64,000 nt of DNA, from positions 1 to 64,000 of the forward strand of contig JAVBKT010000009.1 of the NCBI GenBank assembly GCA_031553915.1. The letters run 5' to 3'. Under the pieces are notes generated by a model. It searched no databases and was not told the DNA's origin. It saw nothing but the letters and a program-made list of their open reading frames with translations. This DNA comes from HGM13862 sp031553915. GTDB taxonomy: Bacteria; Bacillota; Dehalobacteriia; UBA4068. Made by a program: the position numbers and the translations under genes. This document shows positions 35,489-44,431 of this stretch, piece by piece (within the stretch, counting starts at the first letter, position 1; every line of letters starts with the position of its first letter).

Positions 35489-36112
35489 ATGAATAACTGC
35501 AAATATTATAAGTCTTTATCCGGCCGTTGCTGTTTGCCGGGCTCTGCCTGCCCGCGTGCAATACCCGGCCCAACCGGCCCTAACGGCGCAACAGGTGCAA
35601 CAGGCGCTACCGGGCCCATGGGAGAGCCAGGTCCGGTTGGGCCAACCGGACCATCTGGGATGACTGGCGGCAAGCTTAGCTTTGACACCATCACGCCCAT
35701 TCTGCTATCTCCCTCTAATCGCGCCTTTGCGACTGAATGGCCTGTTATCCTTGAGGATTTTGGCCTTACCTTTGATTTGAGCAATCCGCAAAACCCTTCT
35801 TTTGGCGGCGGACCGGCAGTTTATACGCTTATTGTCAATCTGGCTGTGGGCATTGGCTCAAATTTCCCGGATGAGCAAATGAATTTAGACCTGTATGCCA
35901 ATGGTGTTTTCCTTTCGCGAGATATTCTATATACGCCAAGCAATCCACCAAAAATCATGCTCTTTAAGATCACCACTCTCTATCAAAGTAGCGATGATCC
36001 TGTGACATTGCAGGTGCAATTAACTTACCCTTTTAATGCGAATTTCGTATCGGCCTTAGTCTATCCTGCCGACTCCTACCTCACTGTCCAAAAATTTGTT
36101 TTTCCCGTCTAA
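35489..36112 (+). CDS. collagen-like protein (exosporium type)
   Basis: A 207-residue protein. ATG 35489 is used because GAAAGGG lies just before it; an ATG 24 bases earlier has no such site. A Cys-rich head (CKYYKSLSGRCCLPGSACPR) leads to about 13 G-x-y triplets (residues 26-62, GPTGPNGATGATGATGP and so on), then a beta-rich C-terminal domain of about 140 residues resembling the trimeric jelly-roll heads of BclA-like proteins. Such proteins form collagen helices on spores or cell surfaces. There is no signal peptide, as for exosporium proteins made in the mother cell. This suggests a spore former. Confidence 0.82.
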   Translation: MNNCKYYKSLSGRCCLPGSACPRAIPGPTGPNGATGATGATGPMGEPGPVGPTGPSGMTGGKLSFDTITPILLSPSNRAFATEWPVILEDFGLTFDLSNPQNPSFGGGPAVYTLIVNLAVGIGSNFPDEQMNLDLYANGVFLSRDILYTPSNPPKIMLFKITTLYQSSDDPVTLQVQLTYPFNANFVSALVYPADSYLTVQKFVFPV

Positions 36113-36242
36113 CTGGTCGACAAACCTCTGTTCACCCTTATTGATGCCGGCAAGGGCCTAAATTCTTTGTTTGACAGTACCCCTGTTATAGGTCATAATA
36201 GAGATAGTTTTCGCTTGCACTATTTTGACACAAGGGGATATT

Positions 36243-37139
36243 ATGGGAAGTTTGTTCAGCTCATGGCTGCGCTTACAAATACGTCTATTAAAACCGGTGT
36301 TGAACCATATGGATATCAACAAAAGCCGGGCTGCTCAAGACCGCCTGGGGAATCTTGCCGAGCATGTGATGGCTGGCAAGGTCGATTTTGTCCCCATTGA
36401 GCACTATAATGATGACACTGCCTGCTGGGCTTTGCCGCACCATGCCCATGCGGATGCTGTCATCCTTTATCTGCATGGCGGCGGCTATGTGGCAGGTTCG
36501 CTCCCGTATGCCAAGCATTTTGGTGGTATGCTGGCTGCTGCATGTCAAAAAAACATTTTTTGCCTCGGCTATTCTTTAGCGCCGGAACACCCTTATCCCG
36601 CGGCCCTTGATGATGCATATGCGGCATATCTGTATCTGCTGGAGCGGGGAATTCATCCCGGCAAAATTTCCCTGGTTGGCGAATCCGCCGGCGGCGGCTT
36701 AATTTTTTGCCTGCTACATAAATTGATCAGCGAAAAACAACCCCTGCCTGCCGCAATCGTTGCTATTTCGCCATGGATGGATTTAACTTTATCCGGGGCA
36801 TCCTATACCTATAACAAAAGAAAAGATATTACTCTTACCATCAAACAGCTGACAAGCTATGCCAACCACTATGCACCCCGCGACAAAACAAATAAATTTG
36901 TATCGCCGATTTTTGGCGATTTTGATGGCTTCCCGCCGGGATTAATTATCGCCGGCGGCAATGAGCTTCTTTTGGATGACGCCTATCAGGCAGAAAAAAA
37001 ATATCAGCAAGCAGGCGTACAAGTGCAGCTGATTGTTGAGCCGAAAATGTGGCATGCCTATCCGCTTTATGCTACACCAGAGGCCAAGGAGGTATTAGTG
37101 AAAATTAATCACTTTATTGACGCTAATATAATTGAGTGA
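36243..37139 (+). CDS. alpha/beta hydrolase (HSL-type)
   Basis: A 298-residue esterase/lipase-like hydrolase. Oxyanion motif LHGGGYVAG (about 80), nucleophile Ser148 in GESAGGG, acid Asp in ELLLDDAYQ (about 243), and His in MWHAYPLY (about 272). ATG 36243 is chosen for the AAGGGG at 36232-36237. It is the first gene of a tight three-gene unit with a condensation-like acyltransferase and a zinc-ribbon membrane protein. This grouping suggests work on a lipid or acyl conjugate. Confidence 0.88.
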   Translation: MGSLFSSWLRLQIRLLKPVLNHMDINKSRAAQDRLGNLAEHVMAGKVDFVPIEHYNDDTACWALPHHAHADAVILYLHGGGYVAGSLPYAKHFGGMLAAACQKNIFCLGYSLAPEHPYPAALDDAYAAYLYLLERGIHPGKISLVGESAGGGLIFCLLHKLISEKQPLPAAIVAISPWMDLTLSGASYTYNKRKDITLTIKQLTSYANHYAPRDKTNKFVSPIFGDFDGFPPGLIIAGGNELLLDDAYQAEKKYQQAGVQVQLIVEPKMWHAYPLYATPEAKEVLVKINHFIDANIIE

Positions 37140-37170
37140 ACCTCACCGTAAATTGATCAAAAAGGAAGGT

Positions 37171-38457
37171 ATGTCTTTGAGCGCACAACAAAAATGGATG
37201 AAACTTGATAACGCGGCGACTATTTACCCGGCAGCCATGTCGCGCCGCTGGAACGCGCTATTTAGAGTCAGCATCAACCTTCAAGAACCAATAGATCCGC
37301 TCATTCTTCAAAAAGCCCTTGATCAGACCATGACCCGCTTCCCTCTTTTTGCCCACGGGTTAGGGAAGGGCTTTTTTTGGCATTATCTGGAGCCCTTAAC
37401 AGACAAGCTGCTGGTAGAGAGCGATGTAGGCAACCCTTGTATGCGCATGAATTTTAAGGAAAACAAAGGGTTTATGCTCAGGGTTCGCTATTATGACACC
37501 CGCATTGCTGTGGAGTTTTTTCATGTCCTGACTGACGGTACCGGCGGGATGTGTTTTCTCAAAACATTGGCAGCGCAATATTTGCAGCTGAAATATGCTG
37601 TTGATATTCCCCGTGATAATAAAACTATTCTTGATTGTGCCGCCTCGCCCCAAGAGTCAGAAAGCGAAGACGCCTTTCCCAAATACGCGCGCAACCTCAC
37701 CCGCAGCCGCAGGGAAGCAGCAGCCTACCGCCTACCCGGCAGCGAAGAGAAAAATTTTATGCATATTGTCACCGGCCTGATTGACAGCGACGCTGCGCTG
37801 ACTCTGGCCAGAAAATATAAGTCCAGCTTGACTGAATTTTTGACCGCCGTTTTAATTTTGGCTATCGATGATGTACAAAAAGCGCATAATCCTGTTATCC
37901 GGCGGCATAAACCGATTAAAATTTGCGTGCCGATCAATTTACGCAAATATTATCCCACTTCCACCCTGCGCAATTTTTCCTCTTTTGTCAACCCGGGGAT
38001 TGAGCCCAAATACGGGCAATATTCGCTGGAAGAGACCATCCAACAGGTTCATGCCTTTATGATGAAAGAAACTGATGAAAAGCTGCTGAACGCCCGCTTT
38101 ACCTCTAATGTCCAAGCTGCCAATTTTCCGCTGCTGCGCGTGGTGCCGCTCTTTATCAAAAACCCTGCCTTAAAGGCCGCTTTTTTGATCAATGGCGATT
38201 TGCAATCTTCCAGCACACTGAGCAATTTGGGCAATATTGTTCTGCCGGATGCGATGCGCGAATATGTTGAGCGTATGGATTTTATGATCGGGCCTTTGAA
38301 GCGCAACCCGGTAGCTATGGCTTGTCTCAGCTGCAATGGGCAGCTTGTAATCAACCTTACCCGCAAAATCAGCGACTCTCCGGTAGAAAAAAACTTTTTC
38401 CGCAGGCTGGTTAAACTCGGCCTGCATGTAAAAATAGAAAGCAATACGAGGTGGTAA
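37171..38457 (+). CDS. condensation-domain / acetyltransferase-like protein
   Basis: A 428-residue protein of the CoA-dependent acyltransferase (NRPS condensation / alcohol acetyltransferase) superfamily. The catalytic motif HVLTDGTGG (HxxxDG, His about 119) is intact. A second conserved region lies at INLRKYYPTSTLRNFSSFV (about 265). It is half the size of NRPS modules and has no carrier domain, so a stand-alone acyltransferase is likely. ATG 37171 follows an AAAGGAAGG site; the longer frame starts with TTG inside the hydrolase gene. The next gene starts one base after its stop. Confidence 0.82.
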   Translation: MSLSAQQKWMKLDNAATIYPAAMSRRWNALFRVSINLQEPIDPLILQKALDQTMTRFPLFAHGLGKGFFWHYLEPLTDKLLVESDVGNPCMRMNFKENKGFMLRVRYYDTRIAVEFFHVLTDGTGGMCFLKTLAAQYLQLKYAVDIPRDNKTILDCAASPQESESEDAFPKYARNLTRSRREAAAYRLPGSEEKNFMHIVTGLIDSDAALTLARKYKSSLTEFLTAVLILAIDDVQKAHNPVIRRHKPIKICVPINLRKYYPTSTLRNFSSFVNPGIEPKYGQYSLEETIQQVHAFMMKETDEKLLNARFTSNVQAANFPLLRVVPLFIKNPALKAAFLINGDLQSSSTLSNLGNIVLPDAMREYVERMDFMIGPLKRNPVAMACLSCNGQLVINLTRKISDSPVEKNFFRRLVKLGLHVKIESNTRW

Positions 38458-38458
38458 T

Positions 38459-39169
38459 ATGTCTTATTGCGTGAACTGCGGTGTGGAACTGGCAAAATCT
38501 GAACAGAACTGCCCCTTATGCGGCACAGAGGTAGTTAACCCACTCGACCCTTGGAAGGAACCAAAAGCGCATCCTTATCCCGCTTATTTTGAAACAGTGG
38601 TGCGGGGGGTGGACCGCCGCTATTTTGCTTTTTTGATGGCTTTGGTGCTGATGATACCAGTATTAATCTGCATTTTGATTGATGTTTTTGCCATTCCTTC
38701 CACTGGCTGGTCCCTGTATGTCGCCGGCGCAGTATTGCTGTTGATGACAGTGGTGCTGGTGCCGGTTATTGCCCGGGTGCAGCGGCCGGTGCTTTTCCTC
38801 ATGCTTGATTTATTGGTCTTAGCCGCTTATCTCTATCTCATCGATTCCCGCGCCATTGGCGAAAGCTGGTTTATGTCTCTGGCCCTTCCGCTAGTACTCG
38901 CAGTAGGCCTGGCTATCCTGGCCGTTATTGTCTACTATCAATTGCGTAAAAAAAGAGGAATCCTCATTTCTTTTGCGGTATTTTTATTTGCCATCGGCGG
39001 CCTCAATGTGATGATTAATATCATTATCAACGCCTACCTCGATATTAACCCGCCTCTGGAATGGGCCTGGTATGTGCTAATCCCCAGCCTTTTGCTGGGA
39101 TTCGCCGCTTTGCTGATTGATAAGCAAAGAAAATGGAAAGAAAAAGTGAAAAAACGTTTATTCTTTTAA
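38459..39169 (+). CDS. zinc-ribbon multi-pass membrane protein (DUF6320-like)
   Basis: A 236-residue protein. The N-terminal zinc ribbon is CVNCGVELAKSEQNCPLCG (Cys5, 8, 19, 22 region). Six hydrophobic segments then run from about 55 to 225, ending in a Lys-rich tail. The architecture matches clostridial DUF6320 proteins. Start one base after the upstream stop, with GAGGTGG as ribosome site. Role unknown; it probably acts with the two preceding gene products at the membrane. Confidence 0.8.
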   Translation: MSYCVNCGVELAKSEQNCPLCGTEVVNPLDPWKEPKAHPYPAYFETVVRGVDRRYFAFLMALVLMIPVLICILIDVFAIPSTGWSLYVAGAVLLLMTVVLVPVIARVQRPVLFLMLDLLVLAAYLYLIDSRAIGESWFMSLALPLVLAVGLAILAVIVYYQLRKKRGILISFAVFLFAIGGLNVMINIIINAYLDINPPLEWAWYVLIPSLLLGFAALLIDKQRKWKEKVKKRLFF

Positions 39170-39190
39170 CCGCTCATCTGGCACAAGTAA

Positions 39191-39236
39191 AAAAACCCAC
39201 CCTTTCTTTATTATTACCGCGCAAGGGTGGGTTTTT
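39191..39236. terminator. bidirectional terminator
   Basis: AAAAACCCACCCTT (39191-39204) pairs with AAGGGTGGGTTTTT (39223-39236). It lies between convergent genes and serves both. Confidence 0.88.
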
Positions 39237-39283
39237 GTGATGCCTTTTTCTGGCTTTGTGTATGTCTGTTTATCTTTACTTTG

Positions 39284-41314
39284 TTAGATACCAATGGAAC
39301 TGACAGCGGTGGCAATAGCTTTTGAGCTAAGGTGAATCTTCAGCCCGCCTCTGCCGGTAGTGATTTCTCTAATCACTTGAGAACTCACCCTGACCTCGCC
39401 CAAAGCGCCATGAAGCAGCGCCTCTTCCTTGGCTGCTTTTTGCGCCTCCTGTTCGGCGCAGGCCTCGGCATCCTCCAGCTCTTCAAAGCGATAGGTTGCT
39501 CCTTTGCCATAGACGCTATAACCGGCTATGCCATTTTCATCATAGATGGGCATGAGTTCAACGGTATATTCAGCATAAAAATTGCCCAAAATAGCGCCCA
39601 GAGCATTGGCCACGCCGGAAAAGGGCGGGATAATCGCCTTGGTTCCCAGCAATTTTGCCACATCATCGAGAAAAATATGCGTAGGCGCGCCAACCCCGAT
39701 CAAAGAAAAATCAGTTTTAAAGCCCATCTCCATAATTGCCGGACGATACTCTTCTTTAGCCATATCATAGCATTCTTTGATATATCTGATCATATCTTCG
39801 CTGATACCATCTTTAATATAGCGCGTCTGCTCATTTTCCAGCATCACGCTCACTATATTCAAATACAGTTTTCTTTCAAATTCATCATAAGCAGCAGCGC
39901 ACAGCTCGTCAACAGTAAGCCCTAAATTGGAAGCGACAAACGCTGCGCCATAAAGAGCGGCTTCTTTATCATATGCGGCAAAATCTCCGCGCAAATGCAT
40001 AATATCCGTGGGCGTCAAGCCGCAGATCTGCACCACCTCATCCTTAATCAGACGATTGAGGCGTAGAGCATAAATATCGCGGTCAACTGCCGCGGCTAAA
40101 GCGCGCAAGCTGAGCGGGCCATTGTCCAAAGCCGCGCAAATCAGCTTCTCATCGTCAGTATAATTGGGGTTATCTGCAATGCTTTTAACCTGCAAATAGT
40201 GCTCATGCAAAAAATGCTTATGCATAGAAATTCGCGAGAGCGCTTTCAGACTATCTTTCATCTGCGGATATTTCTGGGCGGCAAGAGAAAGCGGCATCAC
40301 CCGGTACTCCTCAAGCACCAGCTTATTATCTTTATAATGAATGCAGCTATCGCCGCCCAAGCCAATAGTGCGCACATAAAGGCCTTTAACAAAAGTTTTC
40401 CACTTGCCGATATTAATGCCCTTTTCAGTACGCACAGGGTCGCCGTTTTTAACAATAGCAATATCCGTAGTGGTGCCGCCAATATCAACAATAACCGCAT
40501 TCTTCTCATTAGTAAGGCCAACTGCGCCCATCACGCTGGCGGCTGGCCCGCTGATTAGCGTTTCTACCGGACGCTCATGAGAGAATTGTTCTGTCATCAG
40601 GCTGCCGTCACTGCGGACAATAAATTTGGGGACATCAATGCCTCTTTGTTCCATGGATTGCTGTATTCCCGCCAAAAAGCCTTTGATCACCGGAAACAGC
40701 CGCGCATTGAGCAATGTGCTGGCTCCGCGCTGCAAGCAATTCAGCTCAGAAAAAAGCTCATAGCCGCAGACTACCGGAATATCCATATTCTTGGCAATAA
40801 TCTCTTTGGCTGTTTTTTCCGCAGAGGCCCCATGCCACATCGAATTCAGCTCCACAATGCCGATGCCGTCTAGATTGGCAAAAAACCCTGCTTCAACATC
40901 TGCGGTAAACTTGTCCCATTCTGGAACAGACAGGGTCGGATGATAATTATCCTCTAGATCCTCATTTTCCACTTCATGAAAGACAGGCAAATATATTTCC
41001 TCTAGCGCCGGCAAGCCATAGGCGCTGCCATAGCTATCGATGACCTTGCTGTTGCCGCCAAAAAAAATCAGCCGCGCATGGCCGCCTTTGTTTTCAACGC
41101 AGGCATTGGTCGCCAGTGTTGTGGATAAAGCCAAAACAGTAGCCTGTTGCACCAGATCAGAGGGCAACCCATCTAATGCGCACAAAATGCCTGTGGAAAG
41201 ATCATTTTTAGTGGTCAGCGCTTTGGCGCTGCTCAAAATTTTCGCTTGCGCAAAATCATATATTACAGCATCAGTATAGGTGCCGCCGGTATCAATGCCA
41301 ATACCAATCTTCAT
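39284..41314 (-). CDS. hydantoinase/oxoprolinase-family ATPase-fold protein
   Basis: A 676-residue cytosolic protein. ATG 41314 is chosen (MKIGIGIDTGGTYTDAVIYD) because AAAGGGG lies upstream; the longer frame has no start signal. The N-terminal GIDTGGTYTD and internal VDIGGTTTDIAIV are the two phosphate-binding motifs of the hydantoinase-A/oxoprolinase fold (acetate-kinase/Hsp70-like). Classical hydantoinase needs a HyuB partner, which is absent. Here it follows a URO-D-type methyltransferase on the same strand (gap about 150 bases with a hairpin). A role linked to corrinoid or methyl-transfer proteins is possible but inferred only from position. Confidence 0.88.
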   Translation of the reverse strand: MKIGIGIDTGGTYTDAVIYDFAQAKILSSAKALTTKNDLSTGILCALDGLPSDLVQQATVLALSTTLATNACVENKGGHARLIFFGGNSKVIDSYGSAYGLPALEEIYLPVFHEVENEDLEDNYHPTLSVPEWDKFTADVEAGFFANLDGIGIVELNSMWHGASAEKTAKEIIAKNMDIPVVCGYELFSELNCLQRGASTLLNARLFPVIKGFLAGIQQSMEQRGIDVPKFIVRSDGSLMTEQFSHERPVETLISGPAASVMGAVGLTNEKNAVIVDIGGTTTDIAIVKNGDPVRTEKGINIGKWKTFVKGLYVRTIGLGGDSCIHYKDNKLVLEEYRVMPLSLAAQKYPQMKDSLKALSRISMHKHFLHEHYLQVKSIADNPNYTDDEKLICAALDNGPLSLRALAAAVDRDIYALRLNRLIKDEVVQICGLTPTDIMHLRGDFAAYDKEAALYGAAFVASNLGLTVDELCAAAYDEFERKLYLNIVSVMLENEQTRYIKDGISEDMIRYIKECYDMAKEEYRPAIMEMGFKTDFSLIGVGAPTHIFLDDVAKLLGTKAIIPPFSGVANALGAILGNFYAEYTVELMPIYDENGIAGYSVYGKGATYRFEELEDAEACAEQEAQKAAKEEALLHGALGEVRVSSQVIREITTGRGGLKIHLSSKAIATAVSSIGI

Positions 41315-41386
41315 TATTTGTCCCCTTTGTTTGCGTTTTTGTGCTGCTTGGCTGTGGGCAGAGATATGCCATATTGTTTCTGGTAA

Positions 41387-41430
41387 AAGACACCAGCTCC
41401 GCCTGCGCAATGCCAGCGTACTGGTGTCTT
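41387..41430 (-). terminator. intra-operon terminator/attenuator hairpin
   Basis: AAGACACCAG (41387-41396) pairs with CTGGTGTCTT (41421-41430). On the minus strand TTTT follows. It lies between the methyltransferase stop and the hydantoinase start, so it may lower downstream expression. Confidence 0.6.
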
Positions 41431-41464
41431 ATCTTGTCAGAAACACATGCCCAGGTAGGTTGCG

Positions 41465-42508
41465 TTATTTTTTGTATACCCCATAGGTTTTGGCAACCTC
41501 TACCATTTTATAAGCATAATCCAGACTGGCATTGGCAGGAAATTCACAGCCGCTGGCCAGCATAAAGCCGCCACCCTTGGCCATAATATCAATATTATTT
41601 TTACATTCTTCTTCCCAGTCTTTCAGATCGCCGACAACAGTGGTGGCAGGACTGACACAACCAATCAACAAGATCTTATCACCATATTTCTCTTTGCACT
41701 CGGCAAAATCCTTGCAATCATCAGGAGGGCAGGCAAAAGAAATGGCATTAGTGCCATAGCACTCGATTTGGGCGTCAAAATAAATTTTCTCGCCGCAATT
41801 ATGGGTCATAGTCAGCACACCACGGGCTTTATTGATCGCTGACAATTCCTTCATCAGCCCGCCTTCCATATCAATCCACATTTGCTTGCTCATAATAGAG
41901 CCGGAGGCAAACAAGGTATCATACATAATAGCATCTGCGCCAGCATCACAAAGTGCGGCGGAATAGTCTTTCAGTGTTTCATTAACATTTTTCACCGCCG
42001 CTTTGACCGCATCCGGGTCATCATAAAGATCCATATACATGTCTTGCTGGTTGCGCATCATCGAAAGAGTGCCCAAGGGGCCAAAAACAAAAGCGACAAT
42101 GGGGACTTCTCCTTTGAACCGCGCCACCAATTGTTTAATGACCTCCAGATGCATCATCATCCGTTTGCCCTGGCGGTAATCGACCTTTTTGATTTTGGCA
42201 TAGTCTTCAATGTCCTGAATAAGTAGGTTCTTGAAATTGGGTCTTGCCGCCTCGTCCTCAGGATAATCAACCTCCTGCCCCCAAGCCTCACATTCGACAG
42301 AGAGATCAATAAGGGTAACGACACAATCCAGATCAAACTCTTCTACAGCTTTAATATAAGCGGCGGCACAGATATCTGCATTCTGGCTCCACTCGGGATA
42401 ACTGGCTCCGACCAGACGACGGGTTGCACCGGCCAGAATCGGGTATACTGGCACACGGTCTGCTTCTTCATTGCGCATTGCTGTCAAAACACGTTCCATA
42501 GCATTCAT
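41465..42508 (-). CDS. URO-D-family (MtaA/CmuA-like) methyltransferase
   Basis: A 347-residue protein. ATG 42508 (MNAMERVLTAMRNEEADRVPVYP) is set by GGAGG eight bases upstream. The fold is uroporphyrinogen decarboxylase, but the zinc motif H-N-C-G (about 242) and the later Cys in LASGCEFP (about 321) are those of cobalamin-dependent methyltransferases (MtaA, MtbA, CmuA), not of haem synthesis. It probably moves a methyl group between a corrinoid protein and an acceptor. No corrinoid protein is next to it. A 310-base foldback element ends 45 bases upstream. Confidence 0.87.
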   Translation of the reverse strand: MNAMERVLTAMRNEEADRVPVYPILAGATRRLVGASYPEWSQNADICAAAYIKAVEEFDLDCVVTLIDLSVECEAWGQEVDYPEDEAARPNFKNLLIQDIEDYAKIKKVDYRQGKRMMMHLEVIKQLVARFKGEVPIVAFVFGPLGTLSMMRNQQDMYMDLYDDPDAVKAAVKNVNETLKDYSAALCDAGADAIMYDTLFASGSIMSKQMWIDMEGGLMKELSAINKARGVLTMTHNCGEKIYFDAQIECYGTNAISFACPPDDCKDFAECKEKYGDKILLIGCVSPATTVVGDLKDWEEECKNNIDIMAKGGGFMLASGCEFPANASLDYAYKMVEVAKTYGVYKK

Positions 42509-42553
42509 GTTGTTGCCTCCTTGGCATATTATTTTGTTTGCTCTTTGGCTTTG

Positions 42554-42863
42554 GAGCTTTCGGGTAGCCATTAGGGATGCGAATTCATGTGTCTCAGACG
42601 GCATCTGATCAAGCCGGAGCTAGTGCATTGCCCAGCTCAACCATCAATCCACCGGGATGTCGGCAGTTTTGGCTGAAAAACAGTGAGTAGATCTTGATGA
42701 AAAAATTGTTTTTCGTAGTATATCTACGGGGAATACTTTTTTCATTAAGAGATGCCAGCGTTTTTCAGAACCTACCTGGCCTTTGCTTCACAAAGTCACA
42801 GGTAATGCACTAGCTTCGCGTCGCAAAACCACATGTGGTTCGAATTTCTAATGGCTAAAGCTC
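42554..42863. repeat. 310-base foldback (MITE-like) element
   Basis: The whole segment is an irregular palindrome. Outer arms: GAGCTTT...TAGCCATTAG...CATGTG against CACATG...CTAATGGCTAAAGCTC. Next, GCTAGTGCATT (42619-42629) with AATGCACTAGC (42804-42814). Inner: CTGAAAAAC with GTTTTTCAG, TGATGAAAAAA with TTTTTTCATTA, and apex CGTAG-tatat-CTACG (about 42714-42728). No reading frame of note. It may be a non-autonomous mobile element or a large structured leader of the methyltransferase. Confidence 0.65.
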
Positions 42864-43154
42864 TTTTTAATTTTATACATATTTATCTTTTTATTATTTG
42901 ACAATTAAGTAGTTTTTTGTAATTTTTTATACTTCTTAAATATTGATCAATATTTTACATAAAAAACATAATAAAATAAAAAAATTTATCTAATATTAAT
43001 TCTTATATTAAAATATCAGATAAACACATTTAATAATTAAATTAATTATAAATAATTACAAAAAATAAATAGCTCACATTTATATAAAAAAATATTTTTG
43101 TAATTATTTATAGTTTTAGAAAAAATTTTTGTACTATTAATTATGGTAAAATTT
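42864..43154. other. AT-rich spacer
   Basis: Strongly AT-rich with runs of A and T. No gene or stable hairpin seen. It separates the foldback element from the DUF3793 gene. Confidence 0.6.
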
Positions 43155-43724
43155 TTACCAAATTCCTTTTTGGCATAAATCAACTATAGTGATGCCTTGA
43201 TCGACTTTTTGGCTAAAGGCATGGCAACAGCGGTCATATTCATCAAAAAGCTGCCTTGCCCTTTGCGGGTTAGCATATACCTTCCAATGTCCACGCAAAA
43301 GATAGTTTTGGCCCCGGTTGCGGGCAAAACCATAAAAATCAGCCAGCGGATAGCCCAAAAACAGCCCGATTTCATGAGGGAAATTAGCTTTAGCCTTAAA
43401 CCTTTGGCGCAAATAAGCCAAATTAATATTAATTTCTCCTGTCCCGGGATAACCACAGCCGAGCAAAATAGCTTTAATCTGCCTGCTATTGATTATCTCA
43501 CTTAATTGCTTTTGCCGATAAACCAAAAGCAAAGCGTATTGCTCACACTGATAGATGATCTTGAAAAAAATATCTAGTTTGTTTAAATTTTTATTATAGA
43601 TATCAACCAGGCTCACTAGATCAGGATATTTTTGCCAATGGCAAGCCACCAGGTTAGCCGGTTTAAGCCCGGCCAAGGCAGGCGCACAAAAATGCGCCAA
43701 TATTTGATCAAAGCTACGCGCCAT
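43155..43724 (-). CDS. DUF3793 family protein (copy 1)
   Basis: A 189-residue cytosolic protein. FPHEIGLFLGYPLADFYGF and the following LLRGHWKVYANPQRARQLFDEYDRC are the signature of DUF3793, a clostridial family often next to flavodoxins or ferrous-iron transport genes; function unknown. GGGGAAAAAGAG lies before ATG. A second copy is at 58913. Upstream on the same strand is a decayed flavin-reductase gene. Confidence 0.85.
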   Translation of the reverse strand: MARSFDQILAHFCAPALAGLKPANLVACHWQKYPDLVSLVDIYNKNLNKLDIFFKIIYQCEQYALLLVYRQKQLSEIINSRQIKAILLGCGYPGTGEININLAYLRQRFKAKANFPHEIGLFLGYPLADFYGFARNRGQNYLLRGHWKVYANPQRARQLFDEYDRCCHAFSQKVDQGITIVDLCQKGIW

Positions 43725-43823
43725 CTCTTTTTCCCCACAAACTAAGCCTGCTTTGGCTTATTGTTTGAAGAAAAGCAGCGCGATATGCAGCAAAAATATA
43801 CTCATTATTGACGGCGCCCACAA

Positions 43824-43855
43824 AAAACCAGCAGCAAAATTTTGCTGCTGGTTTT
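43824..43855 (-). terminator. terminator behind decayed flavin reductase
   Basis: A perfect 32-base palindrome, AAAACCAGCAGCAAAA with its inverse. Read on the minus strand GGTTTTTTG follows. Confidence 0.7.
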
Positions 43856-43912
43856 GCATCCTTTGCCTGTTTAAAGATCACGGCAAAGCCAGTTCTCTTT
43901 CACATTTGCTTA

Positions 43913-44272
43913 TTATATAATAGCCGCTCCCAGCTGCCTTGCTTCTTCAAGAACGGGGTTACCGATAATATCACCGATTTCATTAACCCCGCCTGCCAAA
44001 ACCTGGCCAATGTCCTTCCAGTTCAGCTGCTGCAAAATCTGTTGATAATGCTCTACTACATGAGAAAAACCGTGCCCTTCAGCTGCCATCATCAAGATGC
44101 ACTCTTTAAGCGGATTGCGGTAATTAGGATTGCTTTCCGCCACCGCAAACAGACGATCAAAAGCACATTTAAGCTGGCCGCTAATGCTCCAATAATAAAG
44201 CGGAGAAGCCAGAACCACAATATCCGCCTCTTGATAGGACGGGTATATCTCATCCATCCCAAAAAGCAGCAT
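43913..44272 (-). pseudogene. truncated NADPH-dependent FMN reductase / flavodoxin-like gene
   Basis: The frame encodes 119 residues matching the middle and end of the flavodoxin-like FMN-reductase family: EADIVVLASPLYYWSISGQLKCAFDRLFAV and the later QLGAAI end. The N-terminal about 60 residues, with the phosphate-binding GSPR loop and Cys motif, are missing. The first ATG (44272) has no ribosome site, and sequence before it is unrelated. I take it as a 5' deletion. Its terminator is still in place. Confidence 0.7.
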
Positions 44273-44281
44273 CTATTGTTA

Positions 44282-44431
44282 ATGTGTACTGTTGCTGACG
44301 CTATACAAGGCTTGCAAACAATATATGATAATTTACTGATACTGGAAAAACATCTAGAAAATAGCGATATTGATAGCATGGAAAAACAATTTATTGCTTT
44401 GTCAAACCATAATTACACCGCAAAAGATTAA
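44282..44431 (+). pseudogene. possible gene remnant, 49 codons
   Basis: A frame beginning MCTVADAIQGLQTIYDNLLILEKHLENS (quoted in part: MCTVADAIQGLQTIYDNL) looks like a natural helical C-terminal segment, but has no ribosome binding site and abuts the break point of the truncated reductase. It may be the tail of a gene whose front was lost in the same deletion. The family is not recognised. Confidence 0.25.

Noticed and set aside
41465..42508. Haem-pathway uroporphyrinogen decarboxylase (HemE)
   Set aside because: The zinc motif H-x-C-G with a later Cys and the lack of other haem genes favour the corrinoid methyltransferase branch.
43808..44284. Front part of a 207-codon + strand frame over the truncated reductase
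   Set aside because: It is antisense to clear flavodoxin-family sequence; only the last 49 codons lie outside it.
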